A stretch of 64,000 nt of DNA from Agrypnia vestita (Eukaryota; Arthropoda; Insecta; Trichoptera; Phryganeidae), in the NCBI GenBank assembly GCA_016648135.1, contig JADDOH010023696.1, positions 25,542 through 89,541 on the forward strand, given 5' to 3'. Positions 22,300-35,094 of this stretch are shown piece after piece. The position numbers and the translations under genes were made by a program. The notes below the pieces were generated by a model. It saw only the letters and a list, made by a program, of their open reading frames with translations. It had not been told where the DNA came from and ran no database searches. The stretch's first letter is position 1. Every line of letters begins with the position of its first letter.

Positions 22300-24830
22300 T
22301 TTAATAAAAGCGTGTTTTATTTCTTTTTAAATATTACATTAGTTGCTTTCCAACTATTGCTAAATAAAGGCTTCTCTGAACGTTTCCTTATCCGCCATCA
22401 GAGTTTGATGATTTTTAATTTTGTTTAAGGATGACATTCGACCTCTTGATTCCCCTAGAGTACCAATGGATGAATGAACTCTTCCAGCTACTGACAAAAA
22501 CAAACGTGGAGAAAACAATCAACAAGCCACTACCTATCACCAAATTAACGTATAGCAAAAATACTCAACGCTCCCTACACTGAGTGGCCTAGTTGAAATT
22601 ACACAGAGCCGTCAGCTGTCATTATGTTTACGCTGTTGAAATGCAAATTGAATAAAATGAAACAAAAATATTTTTTTAACAAATTACTTGTTCATAAATA
22701 TTATGAAACATTAAACTTCGTTTTCGGTATTGGCATCTATTAATATATCTATTCGTATAAGATGTGAGGTTATTCAAGCGGCAATTTATTTGGTTTAGCA
22801 TAACACTGGTTTGACCAGATAATTGCACACATGACGACCCCGCACACGGCAGCTACGCACACAGCTACTGTACACAAGAGAAGAACACATATAGCCAACT
22901 GCGTACATTGACCCCCCTACATATACACCCGAAGTAATACAAATAATTTAAATAAATAGGGTGCCTCATAGCTAGTAGCAAAAACTTTGAGTGAGTGTTC
23001 ATTTAGAATAGAAAATATCAATATTGAGCGACATCAAAGTTTGCATTTTTTTCAATATTAAATAGGAAAACGTTGGACCTAAACTAAATCTAATTTTTAT
23101 ACCTTACATATTTTATACTATTTAGTCTTCATCACATTAAATCTTGCAAACAAGTCGACTTGTGTTGAAGAGATTTTATTTTTCGGAAAGCTATTAGCCT
23201 CAAAACACGACTGTCACTTTTATAATGATACAAATCCACAGATGTCACCTACATGTAAAAAGACCGATAAAGTAACACGTTAAAAGTATGTAAAAAGTCT
23301 GAAATTGAGAACGTGTAGCATCTGACCACACGCATTCGTAATCGCAGGTTGAGAATATGATTGCAGAAAATTGTTTTCTTGCGGATGATTTTTCACGATT
23401 TTTACATTTTGCACGGACTTGCCCAATGCGCCAATGCCTAACCATTATTATTACTATAGCTAAACCGCACTCAAAAGAATGTGCGCAAAAAATATGTGTG
23501 TTGTTACGAAGCAAAAAATGAACACAAAATAAATTTTTCTAGTAAGTAAATTTTTTTTAACTAAAAAATATATATTTATTTGGAATATTTTATTGAGGCT
23601 TGTAATACGGGCTTGCCAGGCAACTTACCCCCGCTTTCTTCTTACCGGAAAAAGCTAGGGAATGGTCTTTTGATTGTGGTCGACCGAAGTCTATTTACAG
23701 AGCGGACAGAAATGTAGAATTATTTAAAAATTTAATATTTATTGTGTTAATTTCTTAAAAACCTCACTGACTTTTCGCACCAAGGGTTTCTGTCGGGATT
23801 CCTGGTGAGATTACAACGAATTTATGTGATTATCTCAAGTCTGGGTTATTTTTTGGTATGTTTTGTTTTTGTAATGGACCTATTGTCCTGTTGAAGAATT
23901 AAAAAAAAGAGTTTTTTAAGCCCCGTACCTTATTGTAGCAAAGTTGATTCGTGGTAGCATGATACGTCATATTTATACAGTATAATAATTTATGAAAACC
24001 TAATATTTATTATATAATATAATAATATCTAATAATATAATATTTTCATTGTGCTGCAATAGCTCGCAAAACTCGAAGTATCGGAAAATAGAGAAACTTT
24101 GATAAATATAATAATGTATAATTCGTATAAAATCCTCTGTCGACAGGAATAGGACAGTCCGCCAAGGAGTTTAATTACATCCGACAGGGGCTGATGGGGA
24201 GGGGTGGGGGGTGGAGGTTGTTTTACCCCTGAGGTCTGTGGCTCTCAATTTACACCCCTGTGCTGATAAAAAGCCTTTTCAAATAAAAAGTTATCGAATA
24301 TATAGCCTCCTTCGGAATATTTATTTATAACATTGCACATATATTTATGTAACTTGAATAATATATCAAGATGTATCCTTTAATAAAAAAATATTTTTTT
24401 GTGCTTATATTTTTGTTTTTCTTACATTTTTTATTTCAGTGTTTTTCTATCTCATTTTTTTGTGCAACAAACTTGATTTATCCAGAATTTTTTATAGAAT
24501 GTTCGTCTATGTAGTTTATACTTTCCACTGATTTCCATTCTTTTATATATTCTGTTACAAACCTTTTGTTTATTTTCACATTCTTCTGTGCATCTTTTGT
24601 TTATTTGTATTATGTACTTTTAAAGGCTTCGTGGCCGTGTATTATTTAAACAAATAAAAACGAATCACAGAGACGAATATTAAAAAAAAACGAGCAAAGA
24701 TGATAAAAGGAGGACTAAGTCAGTTAAACTTGGTTTAAAGTATTCTTTTATAAAAACCTTAAATTTTTACGAAATCGGGTTGTTTGATAGGTGAAAAATG
24801 CAAAATTCAATGAATTAACTGTTCGAAGAA
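22300..24830. other. Intergenic DNA with fragments
   Basis: At about 22985-23065, GAGCGACATCAAAGTTTGCA followed by a T-run and CAATATT matches one arm of the fold-back element at 55.27-55.62 kb. A G-rich patch lies at 24185-24225. The frame at 23245-23514 (minus) has no domain. No gene is supported. Confidence 0.4.
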
Positions 24831-24883
24831 TATTTTTTCTTCTTCTGTATGAAGGCTTGAACTTTGTGGTGACATTATTATTA

Positions 24884-25063
24884 AAATAAAACACAAATTA
24901 CTTTGTTTTCACCACTATATTAGATTAAAAAATCTACATGTTTCGAGAACAATGTTCTCTTCATCAGTACACAATAATCCTGATGAAGAGAACATTGTTC
25001 TCGAAACATGTAGATTTTTTAATCTAATATAGTGGTGAAAACAAAGTAATTTGTGTTTTATTT
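24884..25063. repeat. Perfect 84-bp inverted repeat with a 12-bp loop
   Basis: 24884-24967 is the exact reverse complement of 24980-25063 (I compared all 84 positions). A perfect palindrome in such degraded DNA implies a recent origin. The right arm carries a hammerhead-like core, listed separately. A transcript would form one long hairpin. Inverted partial copies are known for Penelope-type retroelements, which also carry hammerhead motifs; that origin is my inference. Confidence 0.9.
24976..25016 (+). ncRNA. Hammerhead-ribozyme-like motif
   Basis: Order of parts: stem I 5' strand AATC (24976-24979); core CTGATGA (24980-24986); stem II GAGAAC/GTTCTC (24988-24993 with 24997-25002, loop ATT); core GAAA (25003-25006); a minimal stem III ACA/TGT with no loop; then A25012 as the residue before cleavage, giving a GUA triplet; and stem I 3' strand GATT (25013-25016), which pairs perfectly with AATC. 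One unpaired A (24987) sits where stem II should begin directly. The loopless stem III would favour action as a dimer, as proposed for Penelope hammerheads. Activity is unproven. Confidence 0.45.
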
Positions 25064-25069
25064 CAATGA

Positions 25070-26160
25070 ATTAAAGGTAAGATTACTATAAACCACGCTG
25101 GTACAACCAGCCATAATCAGGAAAAAGTCCAAATAGACGTTTTGGAATAAGAAATGGAACGAATTTTGAAAATTTTTAACAAGGCAGTCCGAGAATAAAG
25201 TAATGCCACCTAACACGACACTATAAATAAAATAATATGACTACCATAAATAACCATAGCTCCGCCATAGATAGCCACAGATGATGATAATGATAATAAT
25301 GATTGTAATGATTAGCTTAATACCGATAAAGTTGATTTTCATGAAACATAATAAGTTATTACTCAAGTGTTTTAAATAAAATAGAAAACGCATTTTCAAA
25401 TGTATTTGCATATCAAATATACGCATTTCAAATAATTCACATCTCTGAATAAATAAATAGCAGTGCACACAAAAAAAAATTTTGAAACGTGTTTAAAAAT
25501 TGCAAAAAAAAATAAAAAAATAAAAAAATAAAAAGTTGTAGAGGATCAGACAGGGTGGGGCGGGAGGGTGAAGCTACCCCCTCCACCCCCGCCCCCGTCT
25601 CCCCCGGGATTTTATCTTTCTCTTTGGCAGTGAATGTATCATGGCGCGCCCCGCTTCAAAATATTATGCGACGCTAGGAAATCATTTTGGAAAATTATTA
25701 TTCAGCTCCCCGACAAAGGGAACTTGACGTGCAAATTGCAAATTGTTTTGAATCGAATGAGTAGGTACTCGATTATCAAAAGATCCCGTACTACTGTATG
25801 TCTTTTTTTGCCGAAAATAAATGCAATAATTTGCACATTTGATTTAAAAAAAAAAAAATTCGATCACTTTGACACTACTGTATCTTTGTCAGGGCGTACA
25901 CTAATTGATGCATAAAACAAATATGAAACGGAAATAATTTTTATACTAAGAAGTGATGGTGGGAAAGGGATATAATTAATAATTTCTTTACATCGCTATG
26001 TAAGGAAATTATTATACATCGGAGTAAATATGAAGCCGGGCGATTTCGATACCGCTGCATCTCAATAATAAATGAAATATGTTTAAATATAACAGAAATA
26101 ACATATTATATAATAAATAAAATTCCACATTTCAATAAAGTAAAAGTATTCTTATTCTTA
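25070..26160. other. Intergenic DNA with a C/G-rich patch
   Basis: A purine/pyrimidine-biased GC-rich patch lies at 25545-25650 between A-rich runs. Open frames at 25241-25468 (minus) and 25634-25915 (plus) show no domain. No gene. Confidence 0.4.
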
Positions 26161-26166
26161 TGGTGC

Positions 26167-26610
26167 CACCTCCTATCGGAGGTAAGCGATCATTCTGCCG
26201 ATTACGATATTATTTACCGCCGCACGGAACAACTCAGTCCAGCACACGAGATGCGGTGTCTTTCTAAGCTTCTTTTACCACTAATTTCCCCCTGGAAATG
26301 AGTTGGTTTAGACTATAGTCCTCGCATAGTACGTCCGAGATACTTCGCATCCCTTCTCGGTCTTTTCCCATACGCCGGAGGACTTCATCATTCGTCACCG
26401 TATCCACCCAGGAAACTTTCAATATGCGTCTATAGATCCACACCTCAAAAACATCGACTTTGGGGATTAGTTCTTGGTTTAGTTTCCATGCCTCTACCCC
26501 ATGTATGAGATTGGAAAAAATATAACACTGAAACATTCGCATTCTAAGTTGTAGGCTTAGGTCATTCTGAGTAAAAGTATGCACAAACTCAAATGTACCT
26601 ACCAATTTAT
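26167..26610 (-). pseudogene. Second RTE-like family, C-terminal fragment
   Basis: Reads LSLQLRMRMFQCYIFSNLIH, GVEAWKLNQ, then WIYRRILKVSWVDTVTNDEV and LRRMGK. This is a C-terminal signature (YRRMLRISWVDRVTNEEVLRR type) of insect endonuclease/reverse-transcriptase elements of the RTE group. The closest relative in the window is the plus-strand copy at 41.65-42.2 kb. The RT domain is missing and the frame is open only from 26605 to 26264. Confidence 0.75.
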
Positions 26611-27380
26611 ACTACCATTTGTTTGTTCTTCTGAAAGAAGGTTTACATTTTGTGGTGACATATTAATTTATTATATTTATGTTTCCAAATGTGCACACTA
26701 ATCGAAGTGTCATGCCTTAAGTGTTCAGTAAAACAAATAGCAATGTCAAATCCAGCAGAGTAAAGTTAGGTTTAAAATGTATATCTGTAAGAATAGATAT
26801 GTCAAAAGCTAGATTCGCAATAAAATGCCTTTATTTATGTGTTACAGCCACAGACTCCCAAAAAAAATATGATCATGTATATTCCCTTTAAATAATTTGG
26901 CACCACTTCTGGTGCCAAAAAAATCACCTTGTTTAAAAAAATTACACTAAAATTTAATTTTATTTAAAAAATATATGTATAGATCAAATTTAGTACTCTT
27001 AAGTGTATTTTTAGTTTGATCCTTAAATTTATTTTTTTACTAAATGGACTCGGTTCGGAACAAAATCTAAAAAAACATAAATTTTTATTTATTTACGATT
27101 TGATTATGAATGAGTAAATACATTAACTACTGTATAAATGTGTATTAGACATACTCTAGGGGGGACATTATTTCGCTGTGATCCATTCCCCTTCGCTAAA
27201 TAACTACCTTAGACTATTTCATGTTCATATTTTATACTCTGTGGTTACGGCAAATTTTAACTCAGGCCCAGTTAAAAATAGATATTTGAATATATTGTGT
27301 TAATAGGTTTGAAAGTTTTATACCTACACGCTATCACAAAGTCGAAAATCATTATCCATTACATGGTAGACCGCATTGAC
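26611..27380. other. Intergenic DNA with a short dispersed block
   Basis: 26622-26662 (TTCTTCTGAAAGAAGG, then TTTGTGGTGACATATTA) resembles 24838-24875 next to the palindrome (TTCTTCTGTATGAAGG, TTTGTGGTGACATTA). The shared block may be one retroelement terminus. Otherwise nothing is recognised. Confidence 0.35.
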
Positions 27381-27389
27381 CTTGTATCC

Positions 27390-27475
27390 CACGCATACTA
27401 CACTTGCGCGATGATTTTGTATCTCGTATACCACGCACACTACACTTGCGCGGTGATTTTGTGCCTCGTATAACT
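27390..27475. repeat. Two-copy 42-bp tandem repeat
   Basis: CACGCATACTACACTTGCGC at 27390 recurs with small changes at 27432 (CACGCACACTACACTTGCGC), followed by similar GATTTTGT and CTCGTATA blocks. GC-richer than its surroundings. No function apparent. Confidence 0.7.
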
Positions 27476-28605
27476 TGTTGATTTAAAACATCATTGACTT
27501 TAAACATTAAAAATTCTACATTATTTTTAATTTAAACATACCTATCTAATTATCTGGCAAATTTGACATGGTTGAAATCTTCCATTAAAAAGCATACATG
27601 CTTCATAAATTTTTTAATAATAAGTGTGGATAAAAAGTTACGTTTTAAAATGTTTTATTGAATGACTTTCATCCCCTACAGCATCCGAAGTATATTTGTC
27701 AACCGCACGTTTTTAGATTTTGTATGAGTTCAATATTCGAGTACGCAGCCACCCTCCGAGCCACCCCCTCTCCCAGACGTGCTCGGATTTGTTGAGGCAG
27801 CCTTAAAAAGGCTTTAGCATCGAAAATCTTATCTTCTAAGATTTTCCCCAAAAAGGCAGCAAAAAGGTTTAACTACTGGGTATTCGGTTTTCCGATACTG
27901 ATCCGGTTTCCATGATGGATTTTCGATACATTACGAAAATATTATTATACTCCGGATATTCTTTTGAAAAGGAAAATGTGTATTGAGGATAAACTAATAA
28001 AGAAAATAATATTGTGGATAATAGTAATGGGTAACCGAAAGTTTGATCCATGATATTACGTGTCGTGTAATCATTTTCAAATATTTTGACTTATTTTGAT
28101 AGTTATAGTCAAAGTATATTCTTAATTTTTAATGCGAATACATTTTATTTAATAAATAAGAAAACACTTTGTTTTAACCACTATTTTGTCAAATTATCAG
28201 GATGTTTTGGGGCCAATAGTCCATTCATCAAAATAACACGTATAACAAAATTAAAAATAAACATATGGGAGATGAATAACTGATTAAGAACTAAAAGACC
28301 TTGTTATTCAAACAATAAACACATTTCGGATATTTATTTTAAGAAATTTTATATTGAACTTTGTTTACCCAAATTGAACCAACGGGTTTCAGAAACTATT
28401 GTTTCTTTAGTTATTTATCACTCAGACGAATTAAATGATTTTTCTCCAAAACCGGTGGCTTAAATATATAAACTTAAGGATTTATATGTGTAAACAAATT
28501 TGAATAACTTTTTAATTCTATAACAGATTAGGTTATGTTAGATGAGAATTAACTGAAGATTTGTCAGGGTTGTTGGTTTCAAGATATTTTATTAGCGATA
28601 TAAGT
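27476..28605. other. AT-rich intergenic DNA
   Basis: No gene is supported. A small inverted repeat AAAATCTTATCTTCTAAGAT at about 27823-27843 and C-rich 27745-27780 are the only visible structures. Confidence 0.45.
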
Positions 28606-28611
28606 TGTCGG

Positions 28612-28710
28612 GAGTTGAGCCTCGTTCCAAGAGGCGGCACACGCGATTAGCATTTGAAAATAGTAGAAATATAGATGTGACATGTATTTCGTTTACAAAT
28701 TTTAATAAAG
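28612..28710 (+). mobile_element. Decayed SINE body
   Basis: The head is scrambled. The block TTTGAAAATAGTAGAAATAT followed by AGATGTGACATGTATTTCGT matches the body of the SINE copies at 17.4 and 31.4 kb. Confidence 0.5.
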
Positions 28711-31355
28711 GTCAGAATGTATAAGCTGATCATTTTTATTTGTTTAGGTACAAAACATGATAGACACGACTTGTTAGAATGACAGCTCGAACTCTGTATC
28801 ATCATTTCTATAGTTAGAGACGAGTCCGATCTGTGTGTGTATGCGTCTTTTTTTAAAAATAAAACGCAACATTTTCTCCTAACTCGACTCTAAAACTCTA
28901 AAAGATGAATCAAAATTATTTGCAAAATCACTAAAAATACCAACATAACAAAAGTTTTAATTATTTTTAACCAATTAAAAAAAATATATACCATTGTTAT
29001 TCAATGTCGTGAACAAGATCTGGGTTCGTATTTCGGTTTCTAACTTAATGCATTTGATTTGTTCTGAAACAATAGTCATTCATTGTAAATATAAACAATG
29101 ATTGATACAATTCCCTAAACGAGTCTACTTAAATATGGATTAGTGTATGTAAATAAATATTATATTTTTTGAAATACACATTCCTCAAAAGCATATTTTC
29201 GTTATTTCGCGTGAAGATCTTTAAAGACGTTCAATGAATAGAAAAATGACGTAAATTGGCACATCCATTTACCCCGGGTGACACATTTATGTCAATCGAT
29301 TAAGGGAAGATATTCATGAAATTAGAACCTAATATAACGCCATCTATTGTTGCGTTTTATCAAAATCTTGGAAAGCGTTTAGCCTGAATGGCCGTGTTTA
29401 TCCAGAGCGCATTTCAATGCCATTGTTAGCTAAGTAGGAGGGAAGAAATCAACAACAAAGAATTATTTGATGGATAAATTAACAATTTCGCTGTGGGCAT
29501 GGGTATGTAACTACTCAAATTTCTCGCGGGCTTTGTACCTAATAATAATAAATATCGACAAAAAAAAATGCGAGGAATATCAGCACATTGAAAAAGTGTT
29601 CAGTCATTTGTTACATAAAAATAATTCATTTTGAGAAACGATTCAAGATGAACATGTGTATATGATTGTGGTTGTGTACTTGTATACTTTATACAATTTG
29701 AATAGCTAATTAGATCTAGCAGAAAAATACTTTTCAAGTGTAGATTTAAGTAACTTCAGGTTAAACCGGTAATGTATTGCAAGCATTTTACAAAAAAGTA
29801 AAAACCATTATATTAATGAATTAATATTGTTTTCTCAACGCTGACCCTTATTAACTGCCTACCTAGGCAATGAGTTGGAACAGTGTAAGAAGGAAATTAA
29901 TGTTTTCGCTCTCAACAGTTATTTCAAAATACTGAATGAAAAAGACTTTGATATTGGTACCTATCTAATATTTGATATTAAGAGTAGAAATATTATTTCA
30001 ATTTAACATACCTACGGCTTAAAATAAGTAACAAAATGTGTTTTTTCATTACCGAATTTAGACTGGATCCGGAAATGATATTAATATTATATCAATATTG
30101 ATGTAACATGCTTCCATATAGATGATTATACATTTGAGGTGAAGTACTTAAAAATATTTTTAATTAACTAGAATATAATATAGCCTTTCTCAGGAAAAAT
30201 CAAAACTGTGTTCATTAACATTAAAAAACACCCTAACAGAAAAAACTTTTTAAAATTACTAGAATGCTAAAAATAGTGCATTTGAAATAGTGTTAGAAAA
30301 TTTCTTACTTTTACTTCATTTTAGTAACTAAGTAGGTATGTTTCATATTTTTTCAATAGCTATTTGCTCTTTATATCAACTTTACACTTCATTTATGAGG
30401 CAAAACAAATATGTATAAACATCTTACACCACCGATAAATCAGATCACAACAAAACATTCAAATAAAAATAAAAATAATGTTTTAGAAAAAAATAAGGTG
30501 CGTCTTTTCACCCAAAAAATATAAATGTATTTTAATATTTAACTTTTTGTATTTTTCGAAAAAAAGGAGTATGTAGGATTTTTTTAAAAATAATCATACA
30601 AAAATTATGTTCTAAGCATAAAAATAACGAAAATAAATATTTTAGCCCCCTTTTTTCAATTGTAAGGACACCGTCGTAAATCCCGCAAAGCCAGATTTAA
30701 TCTTACCCCAAATACTATTCACCAATTATTGGAGCTCAGATTCTTAAGAATTTCAAATGGGTGGCAAGACTTCGAAGATTTCAAAAAAAGTGTAACACCA
30801 GAAGGACGTTTTAGAAAAATAGAGGAGCAACTCGAAAACTGTCACCTCATTCATATTTTGTAATTTTTTTGGCGTTCTTTTTGTAGTCTTTTGCCTTCTG
30901 TTTATCTTGTTGAAGTACTTTTCATCGAATAGGGCAGTGTACAGCTCTACATTTATTTGTTTAATGAAGCATTACAAGTTACAAGTCATAACATTACCTA
31001 TACCGGTTATTATTATATTTGTAGGTACCTACATTTTTGTTCCGATTAGTAACTATACGGTATTTGAATCATATTAACCTCAATTATTAATTCAATAAAA
31101 CAATATTTTTATTATATCACTAACTATGGTTGATACGGCACCTACTAGAATGCCAGTGCTATCATTAATTGCAATTCCGATCCAGTTTACGGTATTTATG
31201 AATCCCGCGGATAGTTACCTGCGTGTAATCCAGAATTTTCGGGATTAATACTTTGGATTAAAGTCAAGGTTTCAAAATTAATCAATGATCTTCGGGCGTA
31301 TTATTTCCAACTGGCTATATCTCGTCAAAAAAGACATACTTTTACCATATATTTA
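28711..31355. other. AT-rich intergenic DNA
   Basis: No gene or element end is recognised in this stretch. All frames are short and of low complexity. The AT content is among the highest in the window at 30.1-30.65 kb. Confidence 0.5.
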
Positions 31356-31357
31356 GT

Positions 31358-31545
31358 AGTTTGTTGGTCTTGTGGTTAGGACTCTCGCCTCGTGATCCAA
31401 AGGTCGCAGGTTCGAATCTCACTCCAGACAAGCAAGTTAGTCCTATTTTCATAGCACAAGCGTTTAGCTCTATTTGAAAATAGTAAGAATATTGATGTGA
31501 CACGAATTCCGTGTTCGCATCTCTATTTACAAAAAAAAAAAAAAT
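31358..31545 (+). mobile_element. tRNA-derived SINE, copy B
   Basis: Head GTTGGTCTTGTGGTTAGGAC with B-box GGTTCGAATCTC. The body has AAGTTAGTCCTATTTTCATA, then TAGTAAGAATATTGATGTGA and CACGAATTCCGTGTTCGCAT, ending in an A-run at 31530. It is very close to the minus-strand copy at 35.1 kb and is the best-preserved SINE here. The A/B boxes suggest RNA polymerase III transcription. Confidence 0.8.
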
Positions 31546-31587
31546 TTCGGCCGCGAGATAGGGCTCTGAGAACAGTACCATCTAGCG

Positions 31588-31850
31588 TCTTGGTAGCGTT
31601 AGTGACGGATATTTTTACATAGAGATTTTGCTTTTTTTGCCATTATACCTCATTATTATTTTATACTACATCATTATTTGCGACAACTGGTAGTGTTAGT
31701 GATGGACATTGTTACGTATGTAATTATGCAATTTATCTGCATTATGTATTTACATATGCAGAAAATTATCATTATTACATCTGGTAGCGTTAGCGACGAA
31801 GATTGTTTCATAAAGAATTATTTATTTTGATAGTTACATTAAAAAGAAAT
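31588..31850. repeat. Diverged tandem of a TGGTAGCGTTAG unit
   Basis: Three units begin TGGTAGCGTTAGTGACGG (31592), TGGTAGTGTTAGTGATGG (31689) and TGGTAGCGTTAGCGACGA (31782), each followed by an A/T block with ATTGTTNCATA. Related single copies occur at 45.66-45.71 kb (minus) and near 54.53 kb. Confidence 0.6.
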
Positions 31851-34800
31851 ACCTAGGCCACTTGGAAACTTTTTAAAATTCTAAGACCTACCATAAATGG
31901 ATACCCTTCCCTTGATAAAATAGTTAGTGAATCAATCTGTGAACAATCGTATTGCAATTTGTGTGTCTCTCTGTTAGCTATTACTTACTACCAGTCTACA
32001 AATAAGAAATAATATAACACAAATCTTTAAATGGATTAATATTTCATTGGAATTCATTCAACCTTACTACACATATATTTCAAAAAGCATTTCGCTACAC
32101 GGTACAACAACAAGTTCAGCCTAATTCCAAAGTAAAAAAAACCCATTGATAACAATTAATTTGAAGAATGATTGTCAAGTGCGGAATGGGTAAGTACCTG
32201 CGAAAGAAATGAAATACAAACGCGATGTCAAATAGGATTAGCCGCCGCACGACTCGGGATTATAATTTGAAAACAATATGTAATGCGGGTGTAATCCTTG
32301 CGTGCCTGAATGAGTTTCCGCTTCAGGGCATTGAAAGCGTATTGGCTGAACGTGCGTAGGGCTGTGCCAATCCATTACGTTTATCCAATGAGAGATTTTT
32401 AATACCAGTAAATGAAATAATTCATCAAATAAGCACGCTACAGGTCAAAGGCACGATATATGTTGTTTATGATGAAGGAGTGGATAAACAAAGGATAAAT
32501 AAAAAAACTCAGAAAATTATATCTCAATTGGCTATGGAAGCAGTATTGAGTATCTCTATGAAAGATAAAGATACCAAAAAATGGATAAGACAGAAAATAA
32601 AGATTACAGTAGAATTGGCATGATGGTGATGAAGCGAGGCGAATGGATGAGAGATGGACTAGGAAGATTCTGTAATGGCCGGGTGGTAGAAATCAGAAGT
32701 CGGCAACAGATGTTTTGAGATGACGATGAAAAATCCCGGCCTGGGATAGATGAGAACTGCACACAACTGTTCTAGAGATAGAGATTGTCTGTGGTAGAGA
32801 TTAATTAATAAGACTTATACTAAAATATGAATGGTGCGGGATGTCTGATGTAGGCGTACTGGCGTCCTGCTTCCTCTTCGTGCGTCACACTCGTCTGGCT
32901 ACTTTTCGATGCACAAAGAATACTTTTTCTTGATAAAGCACTGTCCCCGTATATGTTCGCCCGGTTCGTCTCTGCGTGTTGTATTGACGAAGGCCGAGCG
33001 AAGAGGTCACTTTAGCATAAAATAATGTCAACCAGGCGGCGAACGTGCTGGGCCGATATGGAAGCTTTTGCGCATAGAACGGCTCAGGAGATGTGGTAGA
33101 TTCCTTAATTGTCCTTATATAGTGATAAGTATATAAGTAGACACGAAGGCGAGGAATGCGATCGGGATCAAATTTTACACACATGATCGCAGTTCAACTC
33201 TAAGCACGCATGATGGCATTATAACAACTTCAAAGACAACCTTGTGTTAGGGCGATGTAGATAATTTTTGACTCACCATTGTACCAACGAATTCTTGAAG
33301 TTACTTTTCAATAGGTAGTGAACTGTTCACGGGTGGTGAACAATATTTTAAAGAGTTCATTGGATTTCTTTCATCTCTCTACGTCTCTTGTATATCTCTG
33401 TCCAAAACGTCTTCGTCTCAAATTTTTTGTTCTTGCTCATCAAGAAGAATAAATTTACATGGCTTAAATAAATTTTGAAAATGCTTGACAGGAGCCTAAT
33501 GTGCTCGAACAATTACCAATATATTTGCACACATCAATAGAAAACTGGCTACCCGTATATCCTGAAGTATCTACACACAGGTTGTACTCGATGGAACTAT
33601 GCAAAGGATTCATCCGGTAAAGACTGATGAGAGATGTAATATATTCCGTGTATCTTTGCCTTAGTAAAACGATTTTTAATTTTATAAGAATTTAATGCCG
33701 TCAAAACATATTTACTTCATAAAACTATGATATATGGGAATTTAACTAACAACACAAAGAGATTTAAGAGTATGTACTTATATGCATACGATTTATTTTT
33801 TCAGGAATCCAGTCAACCCTGTAAATATTGAATATTTTTGTAACCACTGATGAATCTTGACAATGTCCCCATTGAAGATTGTCACAACAATAAAACGCTG
33901 AACCACTTAATCCTGCGAAGTGTGTTGAGGTCTTCACTTTTTCAATGGACCCTCTGTTCGACATTGTGCGGTGGGTATATTATATTCCGGGGTAGGTAAT
34001 CTCAGATTAAATAAATAACCAATTTTACCAAAGCTTGTATTTTTTTCTCCACTTAAGTGGGTGGGTTTGGTGTTCTCGAAAATATTTTGTTGTTATTTGC
34101 CCCGTAATGTGCGAAATTCAAATATTCATTGCTTTCTTAACAAACAAGGGATGAATGTAAAGGTGATCAAACGAAATCGTCGATATTTCATTGTGATTGA
34201 AGAGCGCGGGTGTTGCTTTATTGATGTACGAAGCAACCTATATTTTTTATGCGTCCATAATAATTTTATAACCGCACGTGTTCTGCTCTTCTGCTATCTA
34301 CTTGCGGGATATAAAGCTAGTTTATGTATTGATTGATTAATGATTATTGAAATTTGATGCAAATTTAATTTTCCACAGATGTGTAATTGTATTTAAAAGG
34401 AACCACAACAGTCCCTACGAAACAAAATGTAAGAGGGAGCGGAAGATGCATCACTATGTTCTTGATTTTTGTCCTTAAAAGTTGTTGCGACATATATGTA
34501 TTTATTCTCTTGTAAAAGTGTTAAAATAAATTAAAACCTCTTTATGTATAATTAAACGAGTAGTAAATTTATTTAATTGAAGCCAAGGAACTTTAAGAAC
34601 TTATCACATAAACAATGACACGAAATGTTGTGCATTTAGGTAGTAGGTACATATTCCGCTTGACACAAAAACAAGTTTCATATTTTTTTGAACTATTAAT
34701 CGTTTAGAAAATATTTCCATGAACAATAAAAAAATCATCGAATATATACTACCCTCTTCAAAAATAACTAGGTATCTATCTACCAATACCCTCTTTTACT

Positions 34801-35090
34801 GACTTAATGCCGTTTGGATGTCAAATTGCGATTAATTTACTCATTTGTAAATTGCTGGATGATACCTGACATTTTTTATACATTAGGTGCTAAGTAAAAG
34901 TTATGTTATCAAAATGTTAACTTCTGCATTATTTATCAATTATAAAATGTTTTTCTGTTTATTGTTTTATTGGGTACCTATTTATTCACACGTATAAAAA
35001 TAAAAACACCCTTGTTTTTTAGTTCAACCTATTTATTTAATTTTTATGAGATACGTTTCGCCTTACCAGGGCATTATCAATATTTTATAC
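31851..35090. other. Intergenic DNA, two possible conserved patches
   Basis: No gene is supported. 32215-32385 and 32860-33180 are less AT-rich and complex in sequence, which could mean regulatory DNA or old elements. The 99-codon minus frame at 32885-33184 and the frames at 33764-33964 (minus) and 34061-34336 (plus) show no recognised domain. Confidence 0.35.
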
Positions 35091-35094
35091 ACTT

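Noticed and set aside
31342..31581. 79-codon minus frame, also seen at 34970-35305 on plus
   Set aside because: Both are translations of SINE copies; the similarity between them is at the DNA level.
32640..32760. Possible LINE coding remnant (GAATGGATGAGAGATGGACT)
   Set aside because: Could not be extended or matched to any of the three RTE-like families in the window.
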